A DNA stretch of 64,000 nucleotides from the NCBI RefSeq assembly GCF_949628215.1, contig NC_134276.1:132370125-132434124 (forward strand). The letters are read 5' to 3'. The stretch is from Phalacrocorax aristotelis. Lineage: Eukaryota; Chordata; Aves; Suliformes; Phalacrocoracidae. Below the pieces are notes generated by a model. The model ran no database searches. It saw only the letters and a list, made by a program, of their open reading frames with translations, and was not told where the DNA came from. Position numbers and translations under genes: made by a program. Positions 1-15,000 of the stretch are shown one piece after another; within the stretch, counting starts at the first letter, position 1, and every line of letters begins with the position of its first letter.

Positions 1-3000
1 GCCTGCCCTCGCAGGTAAGGCCCCCCACCCCACCCCCCAGCCTGGTCCGCTCCCACCGCTGGCTCACGGCCGTGATCCCCCTTGTGTGTCCCCACGCCCC
101 CGCCACTCTCCGTATTTCCCCGCAGCCTTCCGGACCGCTTTCCGGGCGCGGGGCGCGCTGGCAGTGCTGCAGCACTTCGACACCCTCTACAGCTTGCTCC
201 AGTGAGTACAGAGGGACGAGCACCTGGCCGGGGATCCCGGGGACGCCGGGAGCGGAGCGGGTGGAGCAGGGATGTGGAGAGGCCGGTGTACCTGGGCGTT
301 CGTGCCTCTTTCTGGTGGTGTTTACTCCGTGTTCTCATGCTCTGTGCTTGCCTTGCAGCCACTTCCAAGCTGTGGGTACCGCTGTCAAGGAGGATGCCCT
401 GGAGCTGATGATGCACGGTGGGTATTGGCTGTTTCCAGCTGAAGCAGGAGTAATGGAGAGGTTGCTCTCCTTCAGCAGCTCAATGATGATGTAAAGGCTA
501 ATGTGACTCGACCAGCTGGGTTGCACCCTCAGTCCATTCCAGTAATACGGGCCTGTAATCTTGGTGGACAGTGCAGAGCTGTGCGTGTTCGCTGTAAGGG
601 CAGGCCGACAGAAAATCCCCTTCCCCACATCTTTGGAAGATACATCTTTGGGATGCATCAGCTCTGAGTGAGTGTTTCCATGAGTTGAGAGGGGCCTGCG
701 GGGATAGGATAGTAAGCCCAAGGTTTGGGTTGCAGGAGGTAGCCCATGTTACAGCTGGTGAGATGTGAGCACATGTCTTTGGTAATCTGATGACTGCTCT
801 AAGTCTCCAAAAGAAAGGATGGCTGAGGGGTCCGGTGCAGGGTGCTCACGACTTTCTGTCTTTCTTCAGTGGTGTCCCATCATTCCGGTGAACTTCCTGC
901 CATCTTGGGTGGCTCTGGGCTGAGCCATGCAGACCGCACTGATCACCAAAATGCTCTCAAGATGAACTGCTATTTGCTAACTGGCCTGGTGGATGCCTTT
1001 GAAATGGAAAGCTACAAGAGTGGTTTGTCAGAGGTGGATCCTGGTGGGAAGGTGGGTGAGAAGACTAGGAGGAAAACAAGATGATAAAAGTAGAAAACGT
1101 GTAAGCTTGCTCAAGTCTGTGGTATCTATCAGGTGTTATAGCTGGATTTATTTAAACATGATGCCAGCAAGAGCAGTGCATAATGTGGAGTACAGTTTCT
1201 GTGAAACTGTACGTGGAAAATAGCTAAAGGGACAATATCTTTCTAAACATCAGCCAGGACTCGGATGCCCAGGCCTCTCTGTTTCGTTCTTCAGTGTCTG
1301 GCTGGTACTTAGTGTGCTGGTACCTCTGTGGTCAACGGAGACAGCAACGGTCATTTGATGTGGGCATATAAGCCTCTTGTCCATCTCTTAATATATCGTC
1401 TCTTAATGCTGTAGAATTTAACAGTAATTTTCTTTTTTGAGGGATGCAGGGTGGTGATGGTGTGTTTTCTGTTGTCAAGCTGCTGTTGTATCACGTTGTG
1501 TAATCTCCCTTCTAGAACAAGAAGAACCGTACCAAGGTTTCTGGATCTTTGTGGGAAGAGGAGAGGGAGCCTCTCTTACGGCTGCTCACACAGCTGCTGC
1601 AGCTGGATCTCTGTCAGCTTTGGGGAGGTTTGGTGGTGGAAGAAGAGTTTGTCAGGTATGGGATGGAGTGGATGTAGAGGTGGAGTGGGTGACAGTGGTT
1701 TTCTGGAAGGGAAGGGTCAATATTAAATCTGCCAGTGAGGTGGTATTACAGCCCTCAGCGGTGTGCGGGTCACTGGGAAACTGAGGAAACCGTCTTGAGG
1801 CAAAAGCGATGTGTTTAGGAGCTTCTTCCTTTTCTCACGTAGGCCTCTAAACTTCAGATATTGTTTGCTCAGTTTTTTAAGGACACTGGAGAATCTCTCT
1901 GGTTTGAGAGAAGTGTTTGTGTAGTGCAGTGTGCTAGAAGGACGTTGGTGCAAGCTGTGATAGTGAGGTTTACTGTCTCTTCTGTGGATTTAGCTTAGTG
2001 ACAGGAAGCTGCTACCGTATCCTGGAGAATCCAAGTATTGGTCTTCAGAAGTACCGGGCTACACAGGAGGCTGTGACACATCTGCTTGCTGCAGCTCTGA
2101 CTCGCTACGATCACACGTTCAGTGAGTTCCTGCTCTTCTGCCTTCTTCCTGAAGCCATTCCCAGTTAGTTACCCTGACCTCTTCTTCTTCATATGGGAAA
2201 GGTGCCACTCTGAAGATCACGCAGATGCTGCAGCACTTTGAACACATAGCCCCAGTGTTTGCACAGGCTGTGAGCTTCTGGGCTACAGAGTATGGTCTGA
2301 AAAACCTGGTGGGTGAATTGCTAAGGTGAGAAAAATACCCTGAGGCTTGTCCTTCCATCCCTAGCAACTTGAGGCTCCCTACTCCTTGTTTCATCTTTCT
2401 GTGCAGGGAAATTGGACAGAAATGTCTGCAGGATCTGGCCCGTGATTCTTCTGGAATCAAGGGTTATGCTACCTTTATAACTGAACTGGCTGAACAGATT
2501 CCAGCTCTGGTGCTATCCAACATGAGCGTTCTCCTGCATCACTTGGATGGGGAGGTACGTTTCCGCAATGTTACCTGTCTGGAGAAGTCAAGTGGTGGAG
2601 GTGCTGCTATCTGGTTTTTCTGTCTGAAAACAGAACCTCTTTCACAGAGATCAAGTAGCCAAAACCTGCCCTTTGGAGTAGGTTCTGCCCTTACTTAAAA
2701 GATGGAAAGGAAACAGAAACCATGACATTTACTGTCTGTCACTCCCAGATACCCAAGAACAGGAGACTGCTTACTGGTCTGAGATCCCAGCTGTTCTCCT
2801 TCATTTTTCAGTACTTAATGAGTTTGTCATTGTGTTATCTTTTCTTAAACCACCCTTAAAAGCCTTAAGCGTTTCTCATACCAATTCTTGGCTTCTCTGG
2901 TCCTAGCTGGATAGCAGGATTGGCTTACTGTGTCTTGCAGGCACGGCCATGTTCACCCAAGGTTAAGATAAAGCCCATAATACAGAAATTCACTTAAGGC

Positions 3001-6000
3001 TGAAGCCTGGGACTTGGATGGTACAAACCCTGGGCCATTCTTCCCCTTGGCATATCAAGTCATGTCTTTTTGTCTCTTCCTGGTTCAAGAACTCTTCGTT
3101 TTGCAGAGTTACATGATGCGAAATGCCATTCTGGCAGCTATGGCAGAAATGCTGGTGCAGGTGCTGAATGGTGACCAGCTGGAAGAAGCTGCCCGTGGTA
3201 CTCGGGACCAGTTCCTGAATATGCTGCAGGCCCATGTCTGTGACATCAATAGCTTTGTGCGCAGCCGCGTGCTGCAGCTTTTCACTCGAATTGTTCGGTG
3301 CAAGGTAAGTCTGTGCTGAGGAAATGGCATTGCCTCAGTCATCCCTTCCCTTGTTGTGTTTCCTAAGGGATTCTCTGTCACCCTGCTCTGTGTTCGCAGA
3401 GACTGAAGTTTAACAGAGAAATGTATTGTCCCATTGTACTGTGGTGTCTGCAATTCATTTTTCCCAAGAGACCAAAGATCCTAAGGGCAAGGTGGCCAGG
3501 GAACAGAAATTAAATGCTGCTCTTTATTGCTGGGACACACTAGAGGAGAGAACACAGTATGCAAGCTCTTTTTGGACATTGGTATGGGAAAACATCAACC
3601 TCACTAGATATACTAAGACTCAACTCAACAGGGCTCTGGATAACCTAATCTATGTTCTTGCTTTCAAGACCAGATGATGTCCAGAGGTCCCTTAGACCTA
3701 GACTTTTCTATAAATCTATGCCTTTTAGTACATTAATATATCTGCAGTAAAATAACTTCTCATGAGTCTAGGCTTTCTTGATAACTTTGTGCTCTCATTG
3801 TGTGCTAGGCTCTGCCTTTGACTCAGTTTCAATCTGTGGTATCGCTGGCTGTTGGGCGTCTCAAAGACAAATCTGTGGTAGTAGTTAAAAATGCGATCCA
3901 GCTCCTGGCTGCATTTTTGTCCAACAATCCCTTCTCCTGTAAGGTAATTCTGACTTGCTTGGTGGATATGCTAAATGTCTGTTTGCAGGCTGAATATCTG
4001 GAGTGTGCTATAGTCAGGGCAGCAGCTTTTGGGTGGTCTTGTGGGAGGGACGATGTAGGCTTTCACTCTGCGAATGGGAGTTTTACAGTTTTCCCAGGTT
4101 CAGTTCACGCTTTCTCTGGTTCTTCCCTCACTTGGTGTAAATGGTAGGTATGCTGAAGGCCAGGAGGAATGTGTTTGATTGTGGAGAAACCTGCAGAAGT
4201 TTGATTTGAATCCTCTGTGGGGGTTTCTTTCCTTAGGATCAGAATTAGTATTTTAGAACATTCTGTATGGAGCTGCAGCTTTTTGTGTTTAGCTGCACCT
4301 TATCCTGAGCCTCATACTGGCAATTTACAGCAGTTCCCGTTCTAGGATGATGGCCAGAGTCTTACTATTCCGGTTTCCAAAAACAGGGTTATCTGAGGGG
4401 ACTGACAACTTAAAGCAGGGAGTGGAAGAGAAGGGAGAATTCCAGCATTTCAGAAAAAGGAAGATAAGTAACATATTTCTTCTTCTCTTTCTGGCATCTT
4501 CAGTTGAGCTGTACTGACTTGGCCGAGCCACTGAAAAAAGAGACACAGAAGCTGCAAGAAATGAGGGACCGTAGCAGATCTGCAGCACGTAATTTCCCTT
4601 TTCCCAGGGTTTATTCTTCCTCATCTTAAATTTGCTCCTAGGTTGTGGTGGCTTTTGTCTCACATATTATTTGTGTGAGATGGTGAGGCCAGATAACTGG
4701 GATTAAACTCACAACAGTGTTTCATACAGTGGTGTTACATGGACATTCGTATTGTCCTTTTATCTAGATCAACACTCCATTTAGCTAAATGTCCTATTTT
4801 CAGGGTAAGAACTCAAAATACCTATGAGCGCCCTCCCACATTTCCATTTTCAACCATTCAAGGACTGCTTGGGCCATAATTTTGGTCAGATATTAATTTA
4901 AATTTGATTAGCCTTGGACCTGGTGCTGCCTACAAAACAAATAGCAAATGATGGTTCTTTCTTACCTGTCTCTTCTTTTTTTACCCTCAGTGGTTTCTTT
5001 TTATGCAAAAGAGTTCTTGTCTATTCTTAGTGCAGTCTGTGGGATCAGCAATGGAATAGTACCTGCCTGGGGCGGGGGGAGGGAAGTAGAATTCCAGATT
5101 TCTCCAGATTGAGTTTCTCTCCCCATTTAGGGTCTCATCTGAGTCTCTCTATTCTTCATTCCCTCTATTTATTTATTTTTTAAATAGCTCCAGATGTCAC
5201 CCCAGAGGAAGAGTGGGAAGCAATGCTGCCAGAAGTCAGGGCTGCTACACAGCAGCTCTTTCAAACACTGCAGGAAGAGGAAGAGGAGGTGCTGGAAGTT
5301 GGGAAAACAGCAGAAAGTACATCAGAGCAAATCACTGGGCTGCTGAGGAAGCTGAATTACAAGTAAGAAGGCTCTGTAGTTTGAGAGAGTATTTTTCCCA
5401 AGGGATGTGTTGGTCTCTTTCTGCTCAAGAAAGGTTTGAGCTGCAGGGTAGAGGGATGATTTCCAGTAATGTTACTCTGCAGAAGAGAATGACATGGGCA
5501 CCCAGCACAAGGTGCTGGCAGGAGCTGCTTTCCCAGGTGTTCAGGGCAAAGTTGGATGGTTTCCCTTGTGGCTTGTTGGATGGTTTCCCTAATGGGTTGC
5601 TGATGTTCTTCTCTTGGGCAATGTCGTTGTCCAGGAGTGCAGCCCGCCTTACGCAGAAGGCCCTGAGTCGCTTCCAGGGGAAGGAGCCCTTCAGTGGCCC
5701 CACAGAGGAAAATGAGGAGGCAACAATCCTGGGCATTCTGAAGAGGCTTTACACAGGTAACTACTTCAAATCACTCTGTTCCCTAAGTCCAAGCTAATGC
5801 CAGAGCTAGACCAAAACCCTCTGGAATGGCCTGTCCCTCCTTCTGATCCGCGGGGCTCAATCTCTGTATACTTGACAGCTCATAGAGCTGCACCATCATT
5901 TGCTCATCCAGGGGCCTGGCATTTTCAGTGGATCACATTAGTCCTGTTATTTCATTTCTGGCCGGAACAGTTCCATGTTCCCATGAGAAGAGCATGTCTG

Positions 6001-9000
6001 ATGCTTTAACTCACATAATATCTGCTGAGGGGAGTGAAGCCAGTGTTATCCACTCACACCCTCCTGTCCTGTCTGAATTTTTCAAGAGTTCTGCCTCCTG
6101 AACAGGTGGTGGCACATAATGCTTACCCTTGGCGGCCTCGACCAAGTACCTGATTCAAGCAGCCTTGCTTATCCTGGGGCTCAAGCCTCTCAGCATGTTT
6201 TTAGACTTCACATGCTTTGTCTTTGGTGCTCATTTCAGAATAAGGTTTCCTAGCCAATCCCCTTGAACTGATTTCTATCAAAATGCTACTATCTAAATAG
6301 TTTAATCATCTTAACTTTGTCAATTCTCCACACTTGCAGAAACTTTGCTAGGGAGTAGTAGTGTTTGCCCTCTCACTACTCTGCCCTGATTCCCTTTAGG
6401 ATCTCATCCATCTTTGGGATGCCAAGTTCAGTTTAACCCCTTCATCATTTTAATGGAGTTTACCCCAACTGGACCATGCCTTTCTCAACCCCTGTATTAA
6501 GCTGGCATTTCTCTGGCGCATCACATTGTAGTACTGGAACTTTCTCTACAGCGTGCTGAGATTTTTGTCTTTGTAGCTAAGTCTGATGGCAGAATTTGGA
6601 TTTTTGTCTCCTGGCTCTTGGAAGGTGTCACTGTGGGGTGGAGAGAGCAGGGTTAAAATACCCTGAACTGTGCCTGTTTCTGTTGTACCTTCAGTACTGC
6701 TCACAGACAAGTGTTCGTGCTGTGCAGGTTCATGCCCAGGTGAGAACAGTGAGGATCCTCCATGTGGCAACGGTTGTCTTGAGACTGAAGAAGTGGTACC
6801 AGAAGAGCAGCCTCAAACAGAGCTGATCAAACAGGAGATGTTGGTGCAATACTTACAAGATGCTTACAACTTCTCAGTGAAAATCACAGAAGCCCTGAGC
6901 CTGATCAGCAAGATGATGTATGAAAACTGTGTCTCAGGTGTGTGAAATGGCCATGGGGCCCTTTCTCCCCCATTCAGAGTTTTCAGATTTTTCCCCTTTG
7001 CTGAAGATGAGACGGTGGGGAGTGAAGCTCCAGGGGAAGGGGAAAAGGTTGGAGGAGCTGTTCTTCACTGAGCAGATGTCACAGGCACTTCCAGGATATC
7101 AGAAAAGCAAGCACCATCTAAATGGGTGTCGTGAAGAGGTCGCATTAAGGCATGAATGGGCTTTTTAGAAATCCATTTTTAAAATATAAAGGTTGAAAAT
7201 GTTTTTTTAAAGCCAGGTGACCAAAATGACTTAATTTATGGAGGCTCCCCCACTCCTGTGAGAGGGGATGTATGTTCATCATCTCAGCTGAGGTTCTCCC
7301 AAAGTCAGCATGGCCAATGAAGCTGGGTTCTGCTACCTGCTCAGCACCCTGATGCAGCTTCAGGTGTTATGCTGGCCACGAAAGGGAAACTGAGCAGCTT
7401 GTCTCATCTGCCTCACCTTTCCTTAAACTTTATTCTGTAGCTGAAAGTGTTCCTGATCAACGGGTTCTACGGCCTGGTCCTTTTCAGTGCTGTAGTGAGA
7501 GTTGGTGATGAGTAGGCCTTTGAGGTAATTCAGCTATTCATATTTAATATTAGAGCTACTGTAACCAGTTAGACTTTTTTTTTTTTAAAGTGTTCATCAT
7601 GAATCAGCAACCCTGAGGGGCAGCTCCCTCCTCTCCCATCCTCCCTGGCACATCCACTTGCCAACCACTCACATAGTTCTGGGGTATAGATGGGTCTAGG
7701 CACTAAAGCACCCTAGCTTCATGCAAACACTTCTGAGGCTTCATCTCTGTTGTGAATTCATGTTACCTATAACAAGCATGTGGGCTTCCCCAGCAAGGTT
7801 TGGATGTCATTAGCTGTTTGCACACACAAAAACAAACTTCTGAGCTCAGTGTCTTTACGGGTCATTTGAAGCTCAAAGCTGAGAGGATGCCCCTCACCTG
7901 ATACTTAAACACCTAAGTTTTTGTTTATTTTTTTATGGTTGTGCAGATTTTTACTAACTTTCCAACTCCCAGTTGTCCTGTGCTGTAGTGTAAGGAAGGC
8001 AAGTTGGGTGTCTGGACAGCCAAGACATTTTGAGATGCTGTCTCCATTTGGAGACAGTGTGCTGCTGGGTGAGGAATGTCTGTGCTCAGATTCAGGTTTT
8101 TTAATTAAAGATTTAAGATTTTAAGATTTAATTCTGTTTTTTTCTGTTGCAAATGTGTATCTTTTGGTGTGACTGGGGGCAGAGGAAGCATACCAGCTTG
8201 TCTAGGTACAAACACATGTCTGATGGGGATCTTTATTCAGATTTATAAGTTGAGGCTTATACTGGTGTAAGGTCCCACTTAACCAGAGGTCAGACTCTAT
8301 GAATTGTTCATTGTACAGTCCCTCTAATCGTTACTGTGGCTCTCTTGTGAGTGTTCTCCAGCTTAATGTTTTTGGTTTTTTTCCTTATATGCAGAAGGCT
8401 GAGCAGTATACTTCAGGAGTAGTCAAGCTGGACTCAAATGTGTTATTCCTTACCCCATTTATACATCAAATAGCTTAGTTCTTTGGGTTACAGCATCACA
8501 CTGGTTCAGCTGCTTTGATATGCTGCGACCATGAGATCTTTTTTCCAAAGTTTCCCAGAAGAGATTATTGTTCTTTCTCAGACATGGTCTTCGTGCTCTT
8601 CTCCTAAACATATCATGTTACATTTAGCTGTAATATTGTTAACCTGTGCCTGTTTCCTCCAGTACATCTACATCTTTGTACTAGTGACCCCATTATGACT
8701 TGAGCCCTCCACAGACAGTAGCAGTGACCGTAGATGCTTATAGGGCTTGCTGTGAGAGCAGTACACCTACGAATTTGTTTTAATGGCTTCTCTAATGGGA
8801 ATTAGGAAAGAACTGCACTAACACAACTGTTCTTCTCTTTGCAGTGGTGCAGGAAGCCATTGAGTTCTTTGTGACAGTCTCGCAGTTTGGTGTGCCCCAG
8901 GCACTGCTTGGAGTCCACAGAATGCTCCCCCTCATATGGTCAAAAGAGCCTGGTATTAAGGAGGCTGTGCTGAGCGCTTTCAGGCGGCTCTATCTGAGTC

Positions 9001-12000
9001 CCCGCGGGGATTTGGAGAGGTATGGCTCTTCCTCATCAGAAGGTTTTTGTTTTGGTTTGGTTTTTTTCCTCCCCTGTTTCTTCTTTTGGGAAGATGTTGG
9101 GAACGGGGTACGGATAGGAGGAGAAGTCAAAGTTGCCATGCTTCATGCTGAGCTGAAATGTAAGGTTTGTGTCCACTAGTAAAGATGCTTTCATTTTAAG
9201 CTCTTACCAACACTTGTGCAGTTCCAGGAGGTTTTTATACATCTGAGTATCCCAGTCTTCCTGTAGGACCTACTGCTGAGCTTCTGCTTTTGGTTTGCCA
9301 TAGTGTTCAGGTGTAGGAAGTTCAAGCAGCAAAACTCCATGTGAGAGTTTATGGAAGGAGAAATTCAGGATTATTTTAAATGAAACTGTTATCAGGCATT
9401 CATGCTTAATGTTCTAATAAATTTCACTCTCGTACAAAGCACCGCACCAAGCTACAAACACCTAGATGCTCTGGGTAGGGTCCCTATGTGAACAAGGCGT
9501 GTCAGTTATGAATGTTCATGTCAGCTGGGTTCTTGACTGGCAACGATGAGCTGATTTTTTGGACAGCTGTTTCAACCCCTTTGGGAGTCAACTGTTGTTT
9601 TGGAATCATCCTGTGTCTAAGTGTCTTGTGTACTTCACCCTCTGCGGGCAAAGTTGTCGCCTGATGTCTGTTCCCTCAGTTTAGGTTTCTTATGGCTGCA
9701 GTCGCTCATCCTGTTGGGATAAGAGGAATGGTATACACCTTGGTCTAAAGTTAGAGCTGTCTTTCTGTTATTAGGGCTCGGGTTTTTTGCCAACAAGTCA
9801 TGCGTGCTGTGACCTTATCTGAGTGTAGGCATTCTGCTTCTGATATAAACAACACATTCCTCAGTTTCCTGGTTTTCTTACTGTCGGTTGTGTCCTTGAT
9901 TTTTCAATATACACTGTTTCATTATCCCTCATACTATAAAGGTTAGTTGTTATTATTGTTTGGGTGGTTTCATGTACATTTCTATTTATATTTCATTCAG
10001 TCTGGTCTTAAATAATTTTGTAATGAACCTCTATATGTGGCAGATGAGAGGATGTTAATGGGGTCTGTTGCTGATCTTTATTGAGGATTTGGGGGTGAAA
10101 GCTGGGTATGCTTGTTTCTTCCACACTAGAGAGGAGCTGTGTCTCCTCTCTGCTGTGGCATTTGCTCTTTTTCCTTAGCACTTGCCCACGTGTAAATTCT
10201 ATTGGATACACATTGACTAAGATAAGTGTGAACCCTGGTGAGATGCACCATACCTCACCCTCATTTGTACTGTCAGGGCAATAAAAAGCACTTGCTGCTG
10301 CTTATTTCTTCTTGATAATGTTCCCTGGAGACAACTTTCCTGCAGTTTGAGCTTTGGACTGTTTTGTTCATAGAGAATTTTTCAGTTTCTTATGCTCTAG
10401 GGAATAGTGCTTTGACCTGTGGTTGAGAGCAAACTGGGAAGTGGCTAGTGAGTGTCTCTTGTCAGGCCTTTGAGCACCAGGAGGAGCAGCAGTGCACAAG
10501 GCAGTGGACTTCTAAGCCTATGTCATGCTCATTGGCACTTGAGCTGGGTGACTTGAACTCCAGCTTGTGGAGAGGGAACTCTTCCTGTCCCCAGGGACCA
10601 GCTCTGTTATCTAACAGATGTCCTCAGCTCTCTGAATAGGATAGTAATTGTGACAGTTGCTTTTAATTTACATTTAATTTTTTTATTATTATTTCATTTT
10701 ATTTTTCCCCCCTTCAAAGGGCCAGGGCCCAAAGCCTGGTGAATTCTCTCTCTCTCATCATGGTGGATGCATCGCTAGGAACAATACAGTGCTTAGAACA
10801 AATAGTGAGTACTTGCCTTACCTGGGTTTGGATTGTATTTGTGATGTTAGATGTCTGTTATATTAAAATGGTAGTCATTGCAGTTAATGTCTTTGCTGGT
10901 TTGAAGTCTATCCTCCTCTACCTCTCCCTACTTGTTTTATTGCATTTCTTTTCCAGATCGCAGAGTTTGTGCAGAAAGATGAAATAAAGCCTGCTGTGAT
11001 CCAGCTGCTTTGGGAGCGATTCACAGAAAAATCTCAGTGCTCATCACTAGAACGACGTGCTGCTGTGATGCTGCTGGGGATGATGGCACGGTGAGCCCAG
11101 GGCCCGGTTTAATCCTGTGAGTGGGAAGATGTACAGGGAGTTGATTTCTTTTTGTTGTTTTAAATCAAAGAACTGTGGGTGCTGCCTCAGCTAGCCCTTT
11201 GTTCTGCAGCTTCAAAATCAGTAACTAGGTCATGGGGTAACGAAGCCTGGAATTAAACGTAGTTTTGCTGTGTCCCACCAACAAAGTCTCTGAATGAATA
11301 TGATGACATTATTTTGTGTTCTGAATGTCCATTCCTTCTCAGGGTTTACCATGTCACAGCTCTGCAGCTTTGTCTGTGTTTGGATAAGAACAGTGAGAAG
11401 CTGCTGAGTAGAGATGTCTGGAGCCTTTACCATGGAGGGAAATTAATCAGCTTCCCTTTCTGGGGGTAAAAAGAATGTAATTGCACTATCAGGTTTTCAT
11501 TTCCTCAGTTTCCCAGCCCAGTAAGCCTTTAGCATTTAGCGTACCTACTGATTTCTTCTTGCTCTTCCTACTTTAGTCCTTCATCAATCAAAAATAGGCC
11601 TGCATAATGATGATCTTCAAGTTCTTGGCTCTAGATTTGGAGCCATTTCTGGAGCTTACAGCCAGTATTAGATATTCCTTCCAAGGTATTTCTAACATTC
11701 TATCCCATGTGCTTGCAGCAGAATTGTCGATGTCATCTCAAAATTAATATCCTTCCCTAAGATCATGGGATTTAAAGAAAACTGTAGGTTTCCAGGGTAT
11801 CCCATGCGATCCTGTGTCAAGGGGTGGGTATGTGTGTGAAATAAGAACAGCATTGCCTTCTTTACAAATCTGCTAAGGGAGGTGACTTTGCTTTAGATTC
11901 TCAAATACATTAAACTTTTTTCTTGCTGCCTTCACCCAGTTAATTGTATATTCCTCAGAACAGGCCTGCATAATTCTACCTTTCAGAGGTAGAAAGGGAG

Positions 12001-15000
12001 GTGTGGGGGTGTGTCTTGGGGGTGGTGGTGGTGTTGCTTTGGAGTTTTTTCCCCACAGTAGGGGAAAGAAGTGTCACACATCACCAGTCCTGAGCTGCTG
12101 GACTCTCTTCTGTTTTGCAACGTTTTGATTTGTCTTAGCCTTTTAAGTGTTGCTCCTTTCTGATAAGAAAGAAGAGTCAAGAGTTTTCTTTCTCTACAAA
12201 GACACAGTATGCCCAGTGTTGTTCACTTTGGAGAACCTCCTTGTAGTGGAGTATGGATTATACTGGTTTCTGTGGTATATTGCTTGCTGCTCCTAAACCT
12301 GTATCTTGAGTCATTGGGTGGACTTTTTTTCCTCCCCCTCTTACTCAAAGCACTGCCTTCCACAAGGCACAAGGAGTACTTCTATTGGTTATGCTTACTT
12401 CTGTAAACTTTAATCAACAAATCATGTAATACCCCCATCCCTTCCATTCCACAGAGGGAAGCCAGAGATCATAGGCAGCAACCTGGATGTCTTGGTGTCA
12501 GTAGGGCTGTCTGAGAAGGTATGTGAAGACTATCGTCTGGCTCAAGAAGTATGCAATGTGATCTCCAAACTTGCCAGTAACCCTAAGGTAAGACTCTTAG
12601 CTTGTTCTTGAAGTTGTCCAGAAACAGGGTTGTCCAGAAACAGGGAAGGGGGAAATGGTTTATATTGAGAAGAGGGAAAAGTGATTAAGTTTTTACTGAT
12701 TTTGAAATGAAGTAGGTTGAGACCATTCAGCAGCACTGTCTGGAGAGCTTAGCACACATCAGTGAACATGTAATAAAAGAATTTTCATTAGGCCACAGGC
12801 TGAATTCAATTAATAAAGAGTTCAGTGCACAAGAAAATCTGTTTTTTCTTTCAATTCTTTTCCTCAGACTCCCAGTTCTAAGTTGATTTGTGTTTCCTCA
12901 ACCATGAAGCCCTTTCCTCTACTGATGTTTTCTGGTGTTGTGATTCTTTTGCCCTCCCTATTAATTGATATTTGGGACTTGTCAGCTGTACAGCTGAATA
13001 TAAAACATGAAAGGTTTTCAAACCTCTCCATGTTGTACTTACAACAACATGATGGTTGATGGCTTCTTTGTCTGCGGAACAATTTATACTTTTTTTTAAT
13101 GCACTAAAAAAAAGTTTGTTCTTTGACTGAAGCATTTGGGGTGTTTTGGTTCAGGAGTTCCAGAATAAAAGCAACCCTCCTTCACAGCCCCATCATTCTG
13201 CATTTCCCCCTTCCACTGGGGATGTTACTGCAGGACCTTCATGAGTTAATGTGTATTGCAACATTTTTGAATGTTCTGAAGATGGTTGTAATTCAATTTT
13301 AGGTTGACTTAACTCTGCAGTTAAGTTTATGTATGAGAAGGGACTGAACTGCAGATACTTGAATGACTGTGGTAGCTCTTCTTTCCCTTCCCTGCCCCCA
13401 ATCAGAAATTCAGTACAGAGAGTAGGATTCTAGTGAATTGAGAAATCTTGTTTCCAGCTACTGACAGCTGATAAATCCTCAAACAGTAGGTTGTTTTGGT
13501 CAAGTATATCTTGATCAGGCAGCCACAGATGTGCTGGGATATCTCAGGCATTGTCATACTCAGTTCAGTAGTTCTCTGGGTCATCTTATTCCCAATTTAA
13601 AATGTGGTGGGACTGATACAGAGCATCTGCAACAGCCTAAGTGTGAGGTGGTGTTGGATCCAGAGCTGTCCTCTGTTATTTCTACTGGTGATATTTTGCT
13701 TTTAAACAAAACCTCATGTTTCTGGAGTACCCCTAGGCAAGGGCATCTAGTTGACTTACTGTTGATAACTCTAAGGATGCTCTACAGGTTTCCCTCGTTG
13801 TTCATTGAGGAGAATGAGTAAGTAATATCAGATTTTAAAAGAGTAATTTTGAGATTTCAAATGAGTTATTTTGATTTAGGGTGAAATAGTGTAACTGTCT
13901 GGGTTTGGCCTGGGATCAAGGTTTGGCCAAGCTTTAAATCCATCCAGTGCTGCCACCATGCCTTCAAAAGTGACAGCAATGTTCCTGCTGTGTGTTTAGT
14001 TCCAGGGCAGTACTGGATGTCCCTGTCATGGGCCTACCATAGGTTTGATTAGCATTGTCCACATAGCAAGGTTAAGTACTGCGCCGGGTGGGGGGGATCT
14101 CTTATGTGGTAACAGTAACTAACCTGTTCTCTCTGCAGCCAGCACCGGGGAAGAACAGTGCCCCTTTTCGACTGCCACAGAACCACATGCTCTTTGGGTG
14201 CCTGAGTGACACTGTGAGTAAAGGTGAGCTCAAGTCAGCAGTAGGTTTGGAGGATATAGAGTTGGGCTGTGAGACAGCCTGTGTTGTTGCTGGTACATGT
14301 GGTACATGGCTCCCTCTTCTCATCAGGCTTTGGCCAGCCAAGTGGTCACTGGATCCCCTTCATGGAGGCAGCGGTAACACTCATCTACGAGCTAGCAGAA
14401 GGGGCAGAGGAGATATGTGCTCGCATCCTGCAGGTGTGCAGTCAGCAAGCTCTGGAGAAGCTGCAGGAGGCTGATGGGCAGGAAGGTGGTGAGGAAAAAA
14501 GCTGGTGAAGGAAATCTGTACCCGTGAAGGAGTCTGGAGCATGGAGACGGGTTACACAGGGAAACTTGGGAGTAACTGATGGGGGAAGAGTTCTAGATGA
14601 ACACTGAACTGTCCTAATTTTTCTCCGCTAGATACAGGGGCCTCTCCCAGCAGAGTCTCTGATGGTGCTAGCAGTCTCCCCACATTCCTGCTGATGCACC
14701 TGGTGTCCCTTGTGGGACAGGTGGCACTGCAGCAGGTAGCATATTTGGAAGTGTCAGTGACATCAGAGCTACGCAGACGTCGCATGCTTAGAGAGGAGGA
14801 GAAGTCCAAGAAGCATTCTGACAGCAGCACGAAGAAGCAGAGACGCCAGGTGAGAACTGAGGGGGACTTTTCCTTTGGGCAGCTCTTCTAGTGTCACAGC
14901 TACTGCCACAGCAAACTTCTGGAGAATGTGCTCCTGAGGATGCATGAGGTCCAGGGTAATGCATGCTTTGGGAATAGAAATGGATATGTGTTGGTGGTCA

